From Lantana camara (Eukaryota; Streptophyta; Magnoliopsida; Lamiales; Verbenaceae), in NCBI GenBank assembly GCA_037501455.1, contig CM074862.1:63457501-63521500 (forward strand): a DNA stretch of 64,000 bases, given 5' to 3'. Position 1 is the first letter of the stretch; each line of letters opens with the position of its first letter. The position numbers and the translations under genes are program-made. Below the pieces are notes generated by a model that saw only the letters and a list, made by a program, of their open reading frames with translations, was not told the DNA's origin and searched no databases. Positions 22,452 to 34,490 of the stretch are shown here, in pieces.

Positions 22452-22838
22452 TTCTGCAAACAGTTCGGGGTAATGTTTCTGCATCTTATCCTCTATTTCC
22501 CACATTGCCTCTTTTGTACCATGTCCCTTCCAAAGGACTTTTACCAAAGGAATCTTCTTATTCCTTAACTGCTGGAACCTTCTGTCGAAGATCTTTACCG
22601 GTTTCAACATATAAGTCAAGTTTGGTTCTGTTGGTAATTCTTCCACTGGTACTATCTCTTTTTCATCCAAAACCACTTGCGAATCTGAGATATATAGGAT
22701 ACATTGTGGATCGTTGTATGACTTGCAGGTAAATCCAATCTGTAAGTAGTTTCTCCAACTCGTTCCATTATCTGGAAGACTCCAACTTATCTTGGGTTTA
22801 ATTTACCACCTTTCTCAATTCGAGTAAACCATTTCTTC
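22452..22838 (-). pseudogene. Element E pol remnant: integrase C-terminus and chromodomain-like tail
   Basis: The open frame shows LKPVKIFDRRFQQLRNKKIP and LVKVLWKGHGTKEAMWEIED, the chromodomain-type end of Tekay-like chromovirus integrase, thought to guide integration to chromatin marks. Further upstream, in broken frames, are KGGKLNPR and HNVSYISQIRKW from the integrase C-terminal domain. Near 22835-22840 it joins directly to RT sequence, so the RNase H domain and the integrase core are deleted. Confidence 0.85.
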
Positions 22839-23052
22839 GGTGTCTTTCACTCCATCACTGCTTCGACTTTGATGGATCTACTTTAACTCCGGTTCTGAAA
22901 ATGATGTGTCCGAGAAATGTAACTCTTTCTAGCCAAAACTCGCATTTGCTGAACTTGGCATATAGCTTGTGATCCAGCAAAGTGCTCAGCACAATTCGGA
23001 TATGCTCGGCGTGCTCCTCTAGTGCCTTTATGAACACCAAAATGTTGTCCAA
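22838..23052 (-). pseudogene. Element E pol remnant: RT palm and thumb
   Basis: The frame MDNILVFIKALEEHAEHIRI and [20 protein letters not shown] is the Ty3 RT segment just after the active site. The expected second Asp of the FIDD/YVDD motif is Asn here (DN). Upstream RT is missing: near 23052 the sequence jumps to the end of the protease region. The left edge is the second deletion junction. Confidence 0.85.
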
Positions 23053-23349
23053 TTGTTTTTCTCAACTTTTCCAAGATATCTTCCTTCTTGTAACAATCCA
23101 GAGTAACACGATACTTAAACAACCAATCCATTCCAAGGGTAATTCCTATCTCGTCATAGGCAACTCAATAAAATCTGAAGGGTAGTAGCGATTACCAGTG
23201 CATATAGGGCAGCGTTTATATACTTGATCCGTAATGAGGTAAGTCCCCAAAGGAGAACTTACTTCAATTTTCATTTGACAATTATTCAAGTGGAAATAGT
23301 AAATGCACACATAAATTAGATGCAATGAATAAATGCATAGCACCAGGGT
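23052..23349 (-). pseudogene. Element E protease remnant
   Basis: After a frameshift at about 23350, DPGA-like residues mark the aspartic protease active site. Further on are fragments typical of the protease-RT linker (TRQELPLEWIGCLSIVLLW in mixed frames, and DCYKKEDILEK). Several stops and shifts are present. Assignment rests on order and the active-site fragment. Confidence 0.65.
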
Positions 23350-23667
23350 CTATAAGACCTTAACTGGCGTGTTAAGAATGTGCACAGTACCTTCCACATC
23401 AGACGAAGGATCAACCTCCGCATTACCATCCATTGCATATGCTCTGCCTTTAACCACTGGTTTGCTCGTCGTACCCACCACCGCTTTACCCTTATCTTGA
23501 ACCCCAAATCTTTTAATCCTGGTAGGACAATGTTCCCGTATATGCTCAGGGGAACCACACCAATAACACTGACCATTCTTCTTACGACAATTTTCCTCAG
23601 TGTGTCCTTTACGGCTACAGTAGTTACAGACTATCTCCTCTTGAGTGGGTTGAGTTGTTTCATACTG
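23350..23667 (-). pseudogene. Element E gag C-terminus with two zinc knuckles
   Basis: This continues the gag frame after an in-frame TAA at 23668-23670. Two knuckles are visible, CNYCSRKGHTEENC and CYWCGSPEHIREHC, both CX2CX4HX4C. They bind nucleic acid during RNA packaging. The frame ends with VEGTVHILNTPVKVL and a TAG caused by a base loss at the protease start. Confidence 0.88.
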
Positions 23668-24516
23668 TTAGGGTGCCCTTTGTTGTTGTTGCGGTGCCAT
23701 CATTGGTTTCTTCCCGTTTCCCTGAAAGGAGGATCCGGCAGGTCGCTTTGTTCCTTGAAAAGTCTTAGGGCTAGAAGGCTCTTGACGACTAACGGTCATC
23801 CGGATATCCTTATGGGTTGCCTCGACCTTCAATGCTCTATCAACTGCTCTAGTGTAGGTCTCGTCATCCAAAGAAGCAAGTGCCAACCGAAGTTCGGGCT
23901 TCAGTCCATCAATAAACCTCGTCGCCTTGCGACGCTCATCATTTAGAATATGAGGTGCATACTTGATCAGCCTCACAAACCTAGCCTCATACTCCATCAC
24001 ATTCATAGTTCCCTGAACCAAACTCATAAATTCAGCTTCTCTTGCATCACGTGTTACCTGAGGAGTGTATTTCTGCTGAAACTCCTTCACAAACTCAGTC
24101 CAGTTTCCATCAACGTTGTTCTCAATCCACATATGTTGAGTATGCCTCCACCAGTTAAACGCCGCTCCTTCCATCAGAAATGCAGCATACTGAACTCGTT
24201 CACGGTCTTCAGGGTTGATATCCATAGCTTCAAAGATCTTTTCGGTACTAGTTAACCAATTTTCAGCCTTCAAGTCATTGGGTTCGCCATAAAACTTAGG
24301 CGGGTTCATTCTTAGAAACTTCTCTAGTGTTTTCCCATTAGGAGAATTACAAGCCCTCACGAATTGTCGCAACATATCAGCTAAATCTGGAACTTTCTCC
24401 CTTCTAGGAGGTGGTGGCGTAACATCCCTTGGCGGTGTAAGATCCCGTTGTGGCGTGACTTCTCTTTGGGGTGGCGGTGGCGGTACGCGATTACGTAGTG
24501 CTCTTCTTGGTGGCAT
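23668..24516 (-). pseudogene. Element E gag (capsid region)
   Basis: 282 codons from MPPRRALRNR. After a Pro/Arg-rich N-terminus comes the Ty3-type retrotransposon Gag domain (about residues 70-215), with FYGEPNDLKAENWL, AAFNWWRHTQ and VMEYEARFVRLIKYAP. It ends in a TAA that interrupts a frame continuing into the zinc knuckles; the change fits CAA to TAA. It would form the capsid shell of virus-like particles. The start is the first ATG, about 960 bp from the primer site. Confidence 0.9.
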
Positions 24517-25472
24517 GATGATACTGAAGTTTCACGCATTTAGACATGTGTATAATGCATGACAGTAAGGATGATTCACATAAGTGGTAACCACGTATTC
24601 ACATTTCCACGTAGTCACATATAATCATGAGAATAACACATTCCCACAACAAAATATCAACGATAATCCATTATCACATTACCACATAGGCAAGAGCAAC
24701 TTATAAGCATGAACAACATATCAGCATTGATCCATTTTTCCATTATCCATTACCATTGACAATTCACGAACATTTATAACATATCAAGTATGATAACAAT
24801 AAATGAAATAGCATGATCCTATAACGGCCCTAATGGTATCTTGAAGCAACTCTAAGACTCATGCAATGACAGTTATGCAAAGCAGTAAACAGATATCCAA
24901 CATAAAGCCGAATGTGTCGTAAACGTGTAAGGTTTGGAAAAAAATTCTACATTAGGCCACATTTTTAAACAAAATTTAAAATAAGGAGGACCCGATACCA
25001 TCGAGTTGACTCCCATTCAGGCCTTACCATTCATCCAAACCAAGTGCAGAATACCTCTTGTGTTTCCATATTGTCTGAATTCCGTCATCCGTGGTGCTAA
25101 AATTTGGGGATCTTCTACCAAAGCTATACATCCCCTTCGCCAAACAATCCTGTCCATGCCCTGCTAGATCAGCCTCATCATTATCAGATCCATCATTACC
25201 TCCATTAGGTTGCTCCTAGTCCTGCCTTTGTTCCTTGATCGGCACCAAGTATAGAAATGAGTACCTCCTCAGTTAGAGACAACCACAGTACGTGAAGCCT
25301 CGAACTGCTTGAAAAAGGTTTCATCCATCTGCTGCTGGTTAGGATCGAGATGTGGCTAAACTGCCATGGCCATACAGAGAACCACGGATATGAATGCCAG
25401 AAGATAGAACCATGCAACGTCAAACAAGCTTCCATGATGTGAGCAATCTAGGTCAAGTCTCTTCTTACTTAA
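24517..25472 (-). other. Element E leader
   Basis: Non-coding region between primer site and gag. It is AT-rich with several short spurious frames. I see no further structure. Confidence 0.7.
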
Positions 25473-25490
25473 CCTGGCGCTCTGATACCA
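25473..25490 (-). other. Element E primer-binding site (tRNA-iMet)
   Basis: On the minus strand TGGTATCAGAGCGCCAGG lies 8 bp inside the 5' LTR end (25499). Confidence 0.92.
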
Positions 25491-25498
25491 CTTCAGGC

Positions 25499-28400
25499 TG
25501 TAGCGCCCCCACTTTGCTGGTAGAGAGCGGCGCCCCAACCCCCGCACTAAAGCACCCCTCAAATAATGGTGTGAGCCATCACTCAAGAAATACCCCAGCG
25601 AAAGGTATGTCCATTAACCATTAACAATAACAATGTTTAACTATGTGGCTTATGCAGCGGAAAATCAGAGTATTTTAAAACTTTTCAAAACATGTGCGTG
25701 ATGGCATATAAACAAGCAAGTACTGATCGTTAAGCAGAAGAGACTATTAACATTACTGTATCAATTGAACATTGTAACGGGAGCAAAAGATAGCAATTGC
25801 AGTAGTATCCAAGTAGCAGAAGGATTATTACAAAAGCATAAGGTAAAGTATCAATGCAGCCATATAACATATACAGGACACAAAAATAGATTAATAAAGT
25901 AAAGTCCTGACTCAAACAAAATGAACACTCTAGAGCTTCAAGATACCTCTAGACTGCGGCTGCAAGACCTGAAACCATGAGGCCAGAAAACAGGTAGAGG
26001 TGTTAGTCAAAGTGACTAAGTGAGGGATATCTTTAAAAGAAAGTACTTAAAGTAAACGTTTGAAGTGAAGTTCATAAGGTAAAACCTTTAATGCAAAGCT
26101 TTGAAGAAGAACTTAAGAATAAGTTCAAGTGATAAAACCCTTTGATGCAATGTTATAAGTAATGAGAGTTTTCAAAACACTTTCATGAATGTTGTCACAC
26201 GCGCACACACATGCTATGATTTGGTTCATATGATTTTCGTAAAACGGGATAAGGGTAGGGAACAACTTTGCAAGATATGAACCAACTTTATGAAAACATT
26301 GATGCCCGCAAGCTAGGCTTCTCCATCCTTACTCCAGAAAACATGACCATTAATAGGGTGTCGGACCGAGATAAACAACACCCTAACACATACACATATG
26401 TACCATCCTCCACCAAGTTTCACTTCGGGGAGCGACCCCTAGGTGACCATTAACCATTGATTTGGGAAAAGATTTGCGGTCCATTCCCGACAATTGTCCT
26501 GACTTAACCAAACCTCCTGATTAAAGTCGGTATCAATCGCCTAGTGTGGCGGCCGGTATTAGTGATGTCGTTGGCGCTCACCTCCCGAGCATCACCTCTA
26601 CACATAACCGCCGGGCCCATACCATTAACCATTGATTGCTTGCACCATTGATGACATCCAGAATAAATCCGAATGTATGAACCATTGAACATATTCATTG
26701 AACCATTGATGCAATACGTTGAAAACATGAACCATTGATGCATTACTTTGAAAACATTGAACCATTGATGCATTACTTTGAAAACATTGAACCATTGATG
26801 CAATTGAACCATTGATGCATTACTTTGAAAACATGTGCCTTTGATCAAGGAATATGGATAGGTCTGGGTTCTTTGAAGAATCATCCCTTATAAAGGGTAT
26901 TTCAAAACAAGAATGTAAAGCACTAGGCTTAGAGTCTCAAAACATTTGAATAATTAAGTATTCATGGTTCCAGTTGAAAACATTTGTAACCTCACCTCAC
27001 CTATTAGTAACAGTAGGTAGGATAGATTATGCAGTGCCCTGGGGATTCCAGTGCTCAACCTTAACTCCTGTAAGTGTGTACTGAGGTGAGCTAAGACACA
27101 CTTCTATCACGATGCACATAAACATATAAAACAAGTACAGAACATGTAATGACAAGAGAGTAATGCCATTTAAGGTATTAGAGAAGGATAACACACAAAG
27201 GAATCCTTAAAGTGAGTTATCATTAATGTGGGACTATGATCTTACTATAATCGATTAGGAATTAATCAAATTATGAATCCTATCGCAAAACCTTTGGTTA
27301 TAAAACAAGTCCTCGAAAGAAAACACATTTTGAAATCACATTTTAGATCCCGGATTTGAAAACCCTAAGTGTAAATGTCTATTAAGAAAGCACAGGTTTT
27401 AATTCACTTTTACTATTCAAAAGCACTATTCACAGTTACTATTCTAGATTACTATTCACGAATTACTATTCACATATTACTATTCACTTGTCGGGTCAAA
27501 GGGTCGGGTCAAACCCACACACTAAACACACACTCATGCACACACACGAACACACTCACACACACACGGCATGCACACATACACACACCCTAATTCAATT
27601 ATGATCTTGATTATAACCTATAGTTTCAAGTTCATGTTATTATAAGCAAGTGTGATCTAGGTTAAAGGCATAACCTATGGTTAAGAGATCTAATTAAAGC
27701 ATAACATCAAGTTATGAAACACTATTCTATCTTAGGTTATAACATGTGACACTATCAAAGTGTATAACATATGATCAAGTTCTATTCCATTAATCCACAT
27801 CATATCATAAGCTCAAGTCATAATACATGAGTCATGTAACATTGTAACAATGTAATAACATATCATAGACATAAGTCATAGCATATCAAGACCATTAATC
27901 ATGTAACATTTATCAATTGAGACCATATAGTAACATGTAACAAGTTATAATATAATTGATCATAGGTTACTATTCCATTGCATAACATGCTTGAACATAA
28001 ATTAAATATCATAATCATGCATCAATTATCATCATATAATAGCTCCATAACATGATCATACCATATACTAAAGCAATTCATAACATTTCATAGCATATAC
28101 TAAACAATTAAATCATAATTCACTACTAACAAACATATCATAAAAACTATATAATAAATGCATAAAATAAAATCCTATATGTCTTAGGGAAGACCCTAAG
28201 ACCCAACCTAAACAAAATATAAACATACCATAACATAAAAACATAAACTAAACTAAAACTTAACATAAAAACATAACATAAAATAAAAACAACTAACCTA
28301 GCAAGGGGGGAGTGCCTCACGGCAAGAGGGGGAGAGTGAGAGAAAGAAAGGGAGTTGTTAGCACAACAAATGAGCAAGGAATTCAATGGCATGAGGGGGG

Positions 28401-29480
28401 TATTTATTGGTTTTTGGAAGCCCCTCACCTTGGAAATAAAGTGTAAGGAAGGGTAGGAGAGCAAAATGGTAAAACTTCTCTTGGAAGCTAACTTTGTTCT
28501 TGAAGCTAAAATGGGACTGCTGGGGGTATTTCTGTAATTTCGTCCCCCAAGACTCAAGGATAAGTGGCTGGAAGTTTAACCATTCCGACGGCAAGAAAAT
28601 TAGCTTCGAAACGCATATTCATTCGTCGAAATCGGATTTACCGTTTGAAAGATACATTAGTTTTAATGAATAAAAGTTTTGAGCTCGAAACTCGACATGA
28701 GTGAAAAACGACTTTCTAGAATGATTTTCAAGTCCGGATTATTTCCAAAATTCAAGAAATAAATCGAGAAGCATTTTGAATCCAATATCGACTATAAAAC
28801 GTTTTACCGATAGAAAGTTGAAAACGTAGAATGAATAGTGAATTCTTACGTACAAGCGTACGCTTCAAAATTTCGAGCTAGGGTTTGAATCAAGAGTTGT
28901 AAAACATTTTAAAAATCTTGAAATAGCTCGAGAAATGCAAATCCAGAGAGAGAACATTTTCCGAATGAAAACCGTTCGTAGAAGAAATAGTGAACTAGGG
29001 TTTTCGTAAACCTTTTCAGTAAAACGAAGTTCGGAATAGAGTTTCAAGTCAAGATTGATTTCAATAGACTCGTTTCGACTCAAGGATCGATTTGACTGTA
29101 AACTTGGGTAGGAAAGATATCAGAATCAAAAGCTCATTTTCAGATGAATAGTAACTTTGGTCGGTAAGTTCCCAAAATGCCCTTATGGTTCAAGGAAGGT
29201 TTCTGGACCTTGGAAAACAAGTTCAAAGGATAGGAAAACATGTGATATGAACCTACAGGGTTCCATTGAAGCATTGGGTAATATAGGCTTGGGAAATGAA
29301 TAGTAAACTGTATCAAAGGTCAAGAATTCCCCCTTAAAACATGTCAGATCACATATGACCACAAAGTTCATGTAAGAATGCAATGCATGAAGGTTTATAA
29401 AGTTGGATCACGGTCTATAAACGCTTTAGCAATGCCCTTAGTTTACCATTTTTATCCAGGCCCTGTTTTGGGCTGTTACA
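25499..29480 (-). repeat. Element E 5' LTR, complete (3982 bp)
   Basis: Plus-strand ends are TGTAGCGCCCCC and GGGCTGTTACA. It includes the distal 1.2 kb absent from the 3' copy, the 31-bp repeat (about 26641-26835), the ACTATTCAC motif array (27410-27490) and a CA-rich microsatellite (27514-27588). Where both exist, it is very similar to 19602-22415. Confidence 0.93.
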
Positions 29481-30029
29481 ATTTTAGTGCGGCAAGGTTA
29501 GTTTGGTCGCCGTTTCGTTTTTCGGTTGGATTTCGGAGGTTCAAATGACTTTGGAAAAATATAAGGCTAAGTTTACTAAACTTGAATTTTCGTTACGAGT
29601 TCAGCGGAGTTGACAGAACTCGAATCCGAGTTCCCGAGCTCAAGATATTAAATTCGGAACCAAGGGTACGCTAAGTGCTCGTTAGCCCCCGATTTGGTTC
29701 CACGATTCAAATTAAATTCGTTAACATATCAAATGAATTCGAAAACATAAACCGAGCATATATGCATGTTCATAACACATATATTTACGACATACTACAA
29801 TTTCACGACATTTCGATATCATTTCGTATAAGAACGATGCACAAATTAAACAACCATGCACATTTTCATACAATTCCATGCATAATAAAAATTAAACCAA
29901 ATGAATTACATTCTAATATTAAATAAATTTAAAGTCAACGTATTATAAAAAATTAATTAATATGGTTAAGCATGATTAATTGGCATAACACTTAATTAAC
30001 ATTAATCATTAAATTAACAACAATTAAAG

Positions 30030-30116
<87 letters not shown>

Positions 30117-30285
30117 TAAAATACGAATTATTTTAAAATAATATTGAATTAAAATAAAATATAATAAAATAAAATAATAACAATTTATAATAAAATTAAA
30201 TATAACACACGTAAAGACAATTAATTTGCACAAATTTATAAACACATACGTTGTACCTTTACGTCCGAAAAGTCGGGGCGTTACA
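29481..30285 (-). repeat. Element D 3' LTR, terminal part
   Basis: It ends GTCGGGGCGTTACA at 30285, the minus-strand LTR start TGTAACGCCCCGAC, next to the D polypurine tract. It holds a long TA microsatellite (about 30029-30114). The rest of this LTR has been displaced by insertion of E. Confidence 0.85.
30029..30114. repeat. TA microsatellite
   Basis: A nearly pure TA dinucleotide run of about 85 bp inside the D LTR. Confidence 0.97.
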
Positions 30286-30302
30286 ATCTCTCCCCCTTAA
30301 AA
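30286..30302 (-). other. Element D polypurine tract
   Basis: On the minus strand TTTTAAGGGGGAGAGAT directly precedes the D 3' LTR. Confidence 0.9.
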
Positions 30303-30320
30303 GAATCCGTCCTCGGATTC
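30303..30320 (-). other. Pre-PPT hairpin of element D
   Basis: Sense arms GAATCCG and CGGATTC with loop AGGA, immediately after the pol stop codon and adjacent to the polypurine tract. Confidence 0.87.
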
Positions 30321-30522
30321 ACTGCTCGCTCGGAAATAATTCGGGGTGAAACTTTCGCATCTTTTCCTCCGTCTCCCACGCAGCCTCTTCGGTTTTATCA
30401 CTTCTCCAAAGAACCTTGACTAGTGGAACACCCCGATTTCGAAGTTCCTGAAATTTTCGATCCAATATCTTAATCGGCTTTTGAACGAAGGTGAGATCCG
30501 GTTCTAATTCCACTTCTTTAAC
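30319..30522 (-). pseudogene. Element D pol 3' end: integrase chromodomain
   Basis: The frame reads VKEVELEPDLTFVQKPIKIL, then LVKVLWRSDKTEEAAWETEE and FHPELFPSEQ. This is the chromodomain-like tail of Tekay-type chromovirus integrase. The first codons on the minus strand reach the TSD TTAAC (30518-30522), where LARD-B begins. The reading frame resumes in the 21-bp island at 40383-40403 and then at 59208, so both insertions split one original integrase gene. Confidence 0.92.
30518..30522. other. Target-site duplication of LARD-B, left copy (TTAAC)
   Basis: TTAAC at 30518-30522 and 40383-40387 flank LARD-B. Confidence 0.96.
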
Positions 30523-33500
30523 TGTAGCACCCGGGACGATAGGCACCACATCCCCCGCACTATGAGTCTAATCCACATATGAAATAAGCAGTCCACACAT
30601 GAATCGGACTCACAGCGAACGGGTGACAATCAAAAGTACAGTCCTGACTAGGCGGTAGCTAACCCTGGAACCATCAACCAAAAACCAAAATGCGGAAGCA
30701 AGGAAATCATCCATGTAATATTCATGAAATAATGGAAATCCTAAACGAGTATAAATACGGGTTCCACTAATCAGTACACCTGTCCTAACCTGTCCCGAAT
30801 CAATATCAATTCAATAAGGGCACACTGGCCAACAATAATAAATCAATAATTAATCAATACAGTATTTAAAGACAATATAATATGCAGTGAGTGTAAATAA
30901 GTGAGACTAGAACAAAGACTCGACACTCTAACTCCGCCTAGTAACCAACACCTGCAAAAGAAACTGGAAAAAGGGGGAAAGAGGGGTCAGTCTCTAGAAG
31001 ACTGAGTGAGCAGGGGCGATACATAACATATAGAAACATGCACATGCAAGTCATAAATCCCGAGCAAGGTTTTATTTAAAGTTAGTTCCCAAAAAGGGCA
31101 AAAGAATGACTCAGCAATGCTCAGACTTTACGACTATTCATATTAAATTCATTAAGTTCATAAATCATATTCAATCAATAAGGCTCGGCGAGTGAGCGTG
31201 CACAATCTCCAACCAAACGCCGACCGTGTACGACAAATATCATTAATACCTTAAATAGGTGATCATGCAATATATCATAATACACACAAATCATATATCA
31301 TATCCTAAACATATTCGGTTGGGCAATCCGTGTCCCGGCCTTCCCGCACGGTGCCTATCATTCATAAACATAATCATAGTCATAATCATAATCATAAATA
31401 AGTTCCAACCTTCTTCCTCCGGGTGGTGGACAGGTTAGCAAGACCCGACCACCTCATACATAGGCCGATGGGGTTTCATGACTCCCGCAAGGGCACTCAG
31501 CTCCCATTCCCCGCTAATCCTCCTAGCGAGGGCCGGTATCACCGTACATAAGGTGGGACTAGCACAAGGGATCACCGTCGGCCCTTGCCTCCCCGGATAG
31601 CCACTTGCACTAAGTCCCTGGGCCCGTGCAATCATAACATACATACATAATCTCGCCAAAACATTTCAATTCATAAGAACATAACATACTTCATAATTTT
31701 GGAGAAAAGGTTACTCGATAATAATTTACTCGATGACTCCACTTTGAAAATAACATATAGATATATACATAAGGTTTTGGCCAAAACTTGTCACATAAAG
31801 GTTGTAGGGTTTAATATATAACTAGAACGAAAACACCCTCACCTGGAATTCCACGAGACAAGAAACAAGAGCAATACGGGTGCCTATTCAATTTGGAAGT
31901 CTCCGCCCTGGAAACAAACTGTACAAGAGAAGGAACAATGTGTACTGGTGAGAAGTGACTCAATATGAAACCACATAGACGCACGGCAATGCTAAACACA
32001 TGATATGAGATGTATAAGAAGTAAAATGATGTTATGGAGTTACACAATCAAGTAATTCTTTCAAGTACATTCCATACATGAGGGTTTCAAGCCCAATCAT
32101 TTCATAATTCCTAGCAATCAAGTCATGAACTTCATATAACATTTATAATTCAGGTATATCAAGTTTACAATTGTAAAATAAACAATAGAGACATTCAAAT
32201 CATTTAAATCTCCCAAAATCACATATCAATTCCAGCTATATCAATTTTATATAATTCACACATGGCATACTCAATCCAAATATCACTAAGCGGATTCAAA
32301 TAACAAGGTTACCTATTTAAATCAAACAATATTCATATTGTTTACAAAATTACACAAACACCCCCTTCAAGTTAGACAATTAGCTCAAATACGGCATATC
32401 GGAGTTCAAATTGCAAATCAAAGCATCAACATATATCATAGATCATTTAATACATGCTTTCGTACACATTGGAATTCATATTGATCGACAAATCAAGCAA
32501 TTAACAATTTATTGCAATTAAAACAATTAATTTCAATTAAATAGAAATACACAAAATAAATCACAACAAATCAACCGGGCATCCGATTGACAAACGGAAA
32601 GTGGCGTTGGACTCACCACAACGAAAGGGACTTTCTGTCCGAAAGTCACCGGAATGCCGCTACCGTAGCCGGCCGAACAGCCACCGGCCGCCACCGGAAT
32701 ACCGCCTCCGGTGGTCGGAAAAATCCCCGGAAGGACAGGAACGCGCGTCTCGGCCTGCTCAACAAAAGCCCTCAAACAATTTCAGAAAATGCCAAACACG
32801 CAGGACTTCGTTAACGAAAAACCGAATCAAATCCCAATGACGAAAACTGAAATTAAATACAAACCGCTAAACGAAAATGAAATCCGGGCATACCGTTGGA
32901 AAGCTTATAACGAGCCCTACGAAAGCCCCAAGTCAAATCGCCGGAAAAACCGCCGGAACAGTAACCGGTTCAGACCCGCCGGTTCACCACCGGTTCACCG
33001 CCGGTCCGCCGCCAACGGCCGGTTCTCGGGATTCCGTCAATGCCATCCGCTAAGTCTCGTCAATCCAAGCAACTTTCGTGAAGGCTCCACCACCAAAACC
33101 GGCCGGGAAAAGGCCGAACCACCACCCCGAAGTCGCGCCGCTGCGTCACCGCCGGAACCGCCACCTACGCTGCGATTCACTCGAAAAGGAGGCCGGAAAT
33201 GGAACGGGAAGGGTCGAAAACATAGGGTAGGGTGGTTGTTGGCCGGCGAGGGTCGCCGGAACGCCGCCGGCGTGGAGGTGGCGTAACCCGCCACCGTCGG
33301 ACCACCGCTGCTCCGCCGCTGGTCACTTTCAGGCCACGAAACTGGTACGGTTGTGACGGGCTCGTCGAGCTGATAAATTTGCACTATTGATTCGTCGAAT
33401 TCCGTCGAGAAACGAGGGAGAACGAGCTAGTGTGTGTTTTCACACCTCCACTGTGTGTGAACAGTGTTGGATCGCTGGAGAAGACGATGGCTGGAGCTGA

Positions 33501-33840
33501 TCTGATTTTGGCACGCAAAACGAGGAAACCCGAGTATATATCTCGGACCCTCGTACTCAAAAACGATCGGAAGAACGGGCTAACGAAGTCAGAATTGGGC
33601 AAACTTAGAGTCTACGGACTCGTCTCGATGCCCCGGACGCAAAGGAAGGGTCAAAGAAGTCAAAATCTCTACCGAACGAGAAGTGACCGGAAAAACCCAT
33701 TAAAAGAAGAAAATTACAAAAAGGGCCCTAACTCTAAAAGAGTCCAAAAGAGGGCCACACAACGCACCAATCACATAATTAAACACATAAAAAGGTTGAA
33801 AGGTGACGTACCTTATTTATCGAATGAGCGGGGCGTTACA
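30523..33840 (-). repeat. LARD-B 3' LTR (3318 bp)
   Basis: It contains a CGCTA/TAGCG-type hairpin near 31511, ACAT and TAA-rich stretches, and a GC-rich CCGG-dense segment (about 32630-33350) with inverted repeat CCACCGGA/TCCGGTGG (32691-32714). Overlapping open frames on both strands in the GC-rich part (such as 32711-33286) are not supported as genes. Confidence 0.94.
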
Positions 33841-33854
33841 ATCTTCCCTCCTTC
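33841..33854 (-). other. LARD-B polypurine tract
   Basis: On the minus strand GAAGGAGGGAAGAT directly precedes the 3' LTR. Confidence 0.85.
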
Positions 33855-33857
33855 AAA

Positions 33858-33877
33858 AGGACCTGTCCTCAGGTCCT
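33858..33877 (-). other. Pre-PPT hairpin of LARD-B
   Basis: Sense arms AGGACCTG and CAGGTCCT with loop AGGA. Nearly all stem pairs differ from those of D while remaining complementary. Confidence 0.87.
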
Positions 33878-34126
33878 ACTGCTGGACCTGAAAAGTTACA
33901 AACTGAAATGTATCGATCTATTCCCCGAAATTGCATAGCATCTTAGCCCTGGTTGTGAAGTTTACTCCCCCTAATTGTATCACCCCTTCAGAGTCTGGTA
34001 GTCACAAAGATCTACTCGAACACTTGGCCGTTAGTCACTTCAAAACTCGTTCGACCGCTACTAGTCCATTGCCTCGTCACTTGATAACCGTTGTCTGTCC
34101 AGGCATAACGCAAACTCGACAAACAA

Positions 34127-34490
34127 GAGAGAATCCCATCTCTCAACACACAAGTGAGGAAGAACCGTCCCTCAGCACACACAAAAGAGAGAACCCCGTC
34201 TCTCGGGCACAGAATTAAGAGAACCCCGTCTCTCAAACACAGAATTGAGAAAACCCCGTCTCTCAGCCTAAGTCTGTCAGATTCCACATCTTCCCAGACA
34301 TCTAGTTTGAGAAAATCTAGCATTTCTCAAGCTCCTAAATCCAAGAGAATCCAACATCCCTCGAATACCTACGAACAAGAGAATCCAGCATCTCTCGTGC
34401 ACAGAAAACAGAAAGAATCCAGCATCTTTCTATCACATAATCAGGGAGAATCCACATCTTCCTGGCACGTAATCAGAGAGAATCAAATCT
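34127..34490 (-). repeat. Hairpin array of LARD-B
   Basis: About ten related units. Clear hairpins in minus-strand sense are GAGAGA/TCTCTC with loop TGGGAT (34127-34144), GAGAGA/TCTCTC with loop CGGGGT (34187-34204), TTGAGAAA/TTTCTCAA (34307-34330) and AGAAAGA/TCTTTCT with loop TGCTGGAT (34410-34431). Other units are imperfect. There are two loop classes, CGGGGT and TGCTGGAT. Confidence 0.85.

Larger units (their letters stand above)
19602..29480 (-). mobile_element. Element E: internally deleted Ty3/gypsy chromovirus
   Basis: Minus-strand order: 5' LTR (25499-29480), tRNA-iMet site, gag, zinc knuckles, protease remnant, RT remnant, integrase C-terminus with chromodomain-like tail, polypurine tract and 3' LTR (19602-22415). 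LTR ends on the minus strand are TGTAACAGCCC...GGCGCTACA. Most of pol is missing through two internal deletions. The 3' LTR lacks about 1.2 kb corresponding to 25499-26685, so no TSD can be checked. Confidence 0.92.

Noticed and set aside
30029..30114. Long TA run as a possible origin or attachment region
   Set aside because: A simple microsatellite inside an LTR; similar runs occur in other LTRs here.
32711..33286. 191-codon plus-strand frame in the LARD-B LTR (220 codons at 39253-39915), with an overlapping antisense frame
   Set aside because: It is GC-rich DNA where stops are rare on both strands, the plus-strand frame is antisense to the element, the two LTR copies differ in length by a stop change, and no domain is recognisable.
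33430..33891. 153-codon frame across the LARD-B LTR end (205 codons at 39972-40589)
   Set aside because: It runs across element borders into the interior or into Copia-B, so it cannot be an ancestral gene.
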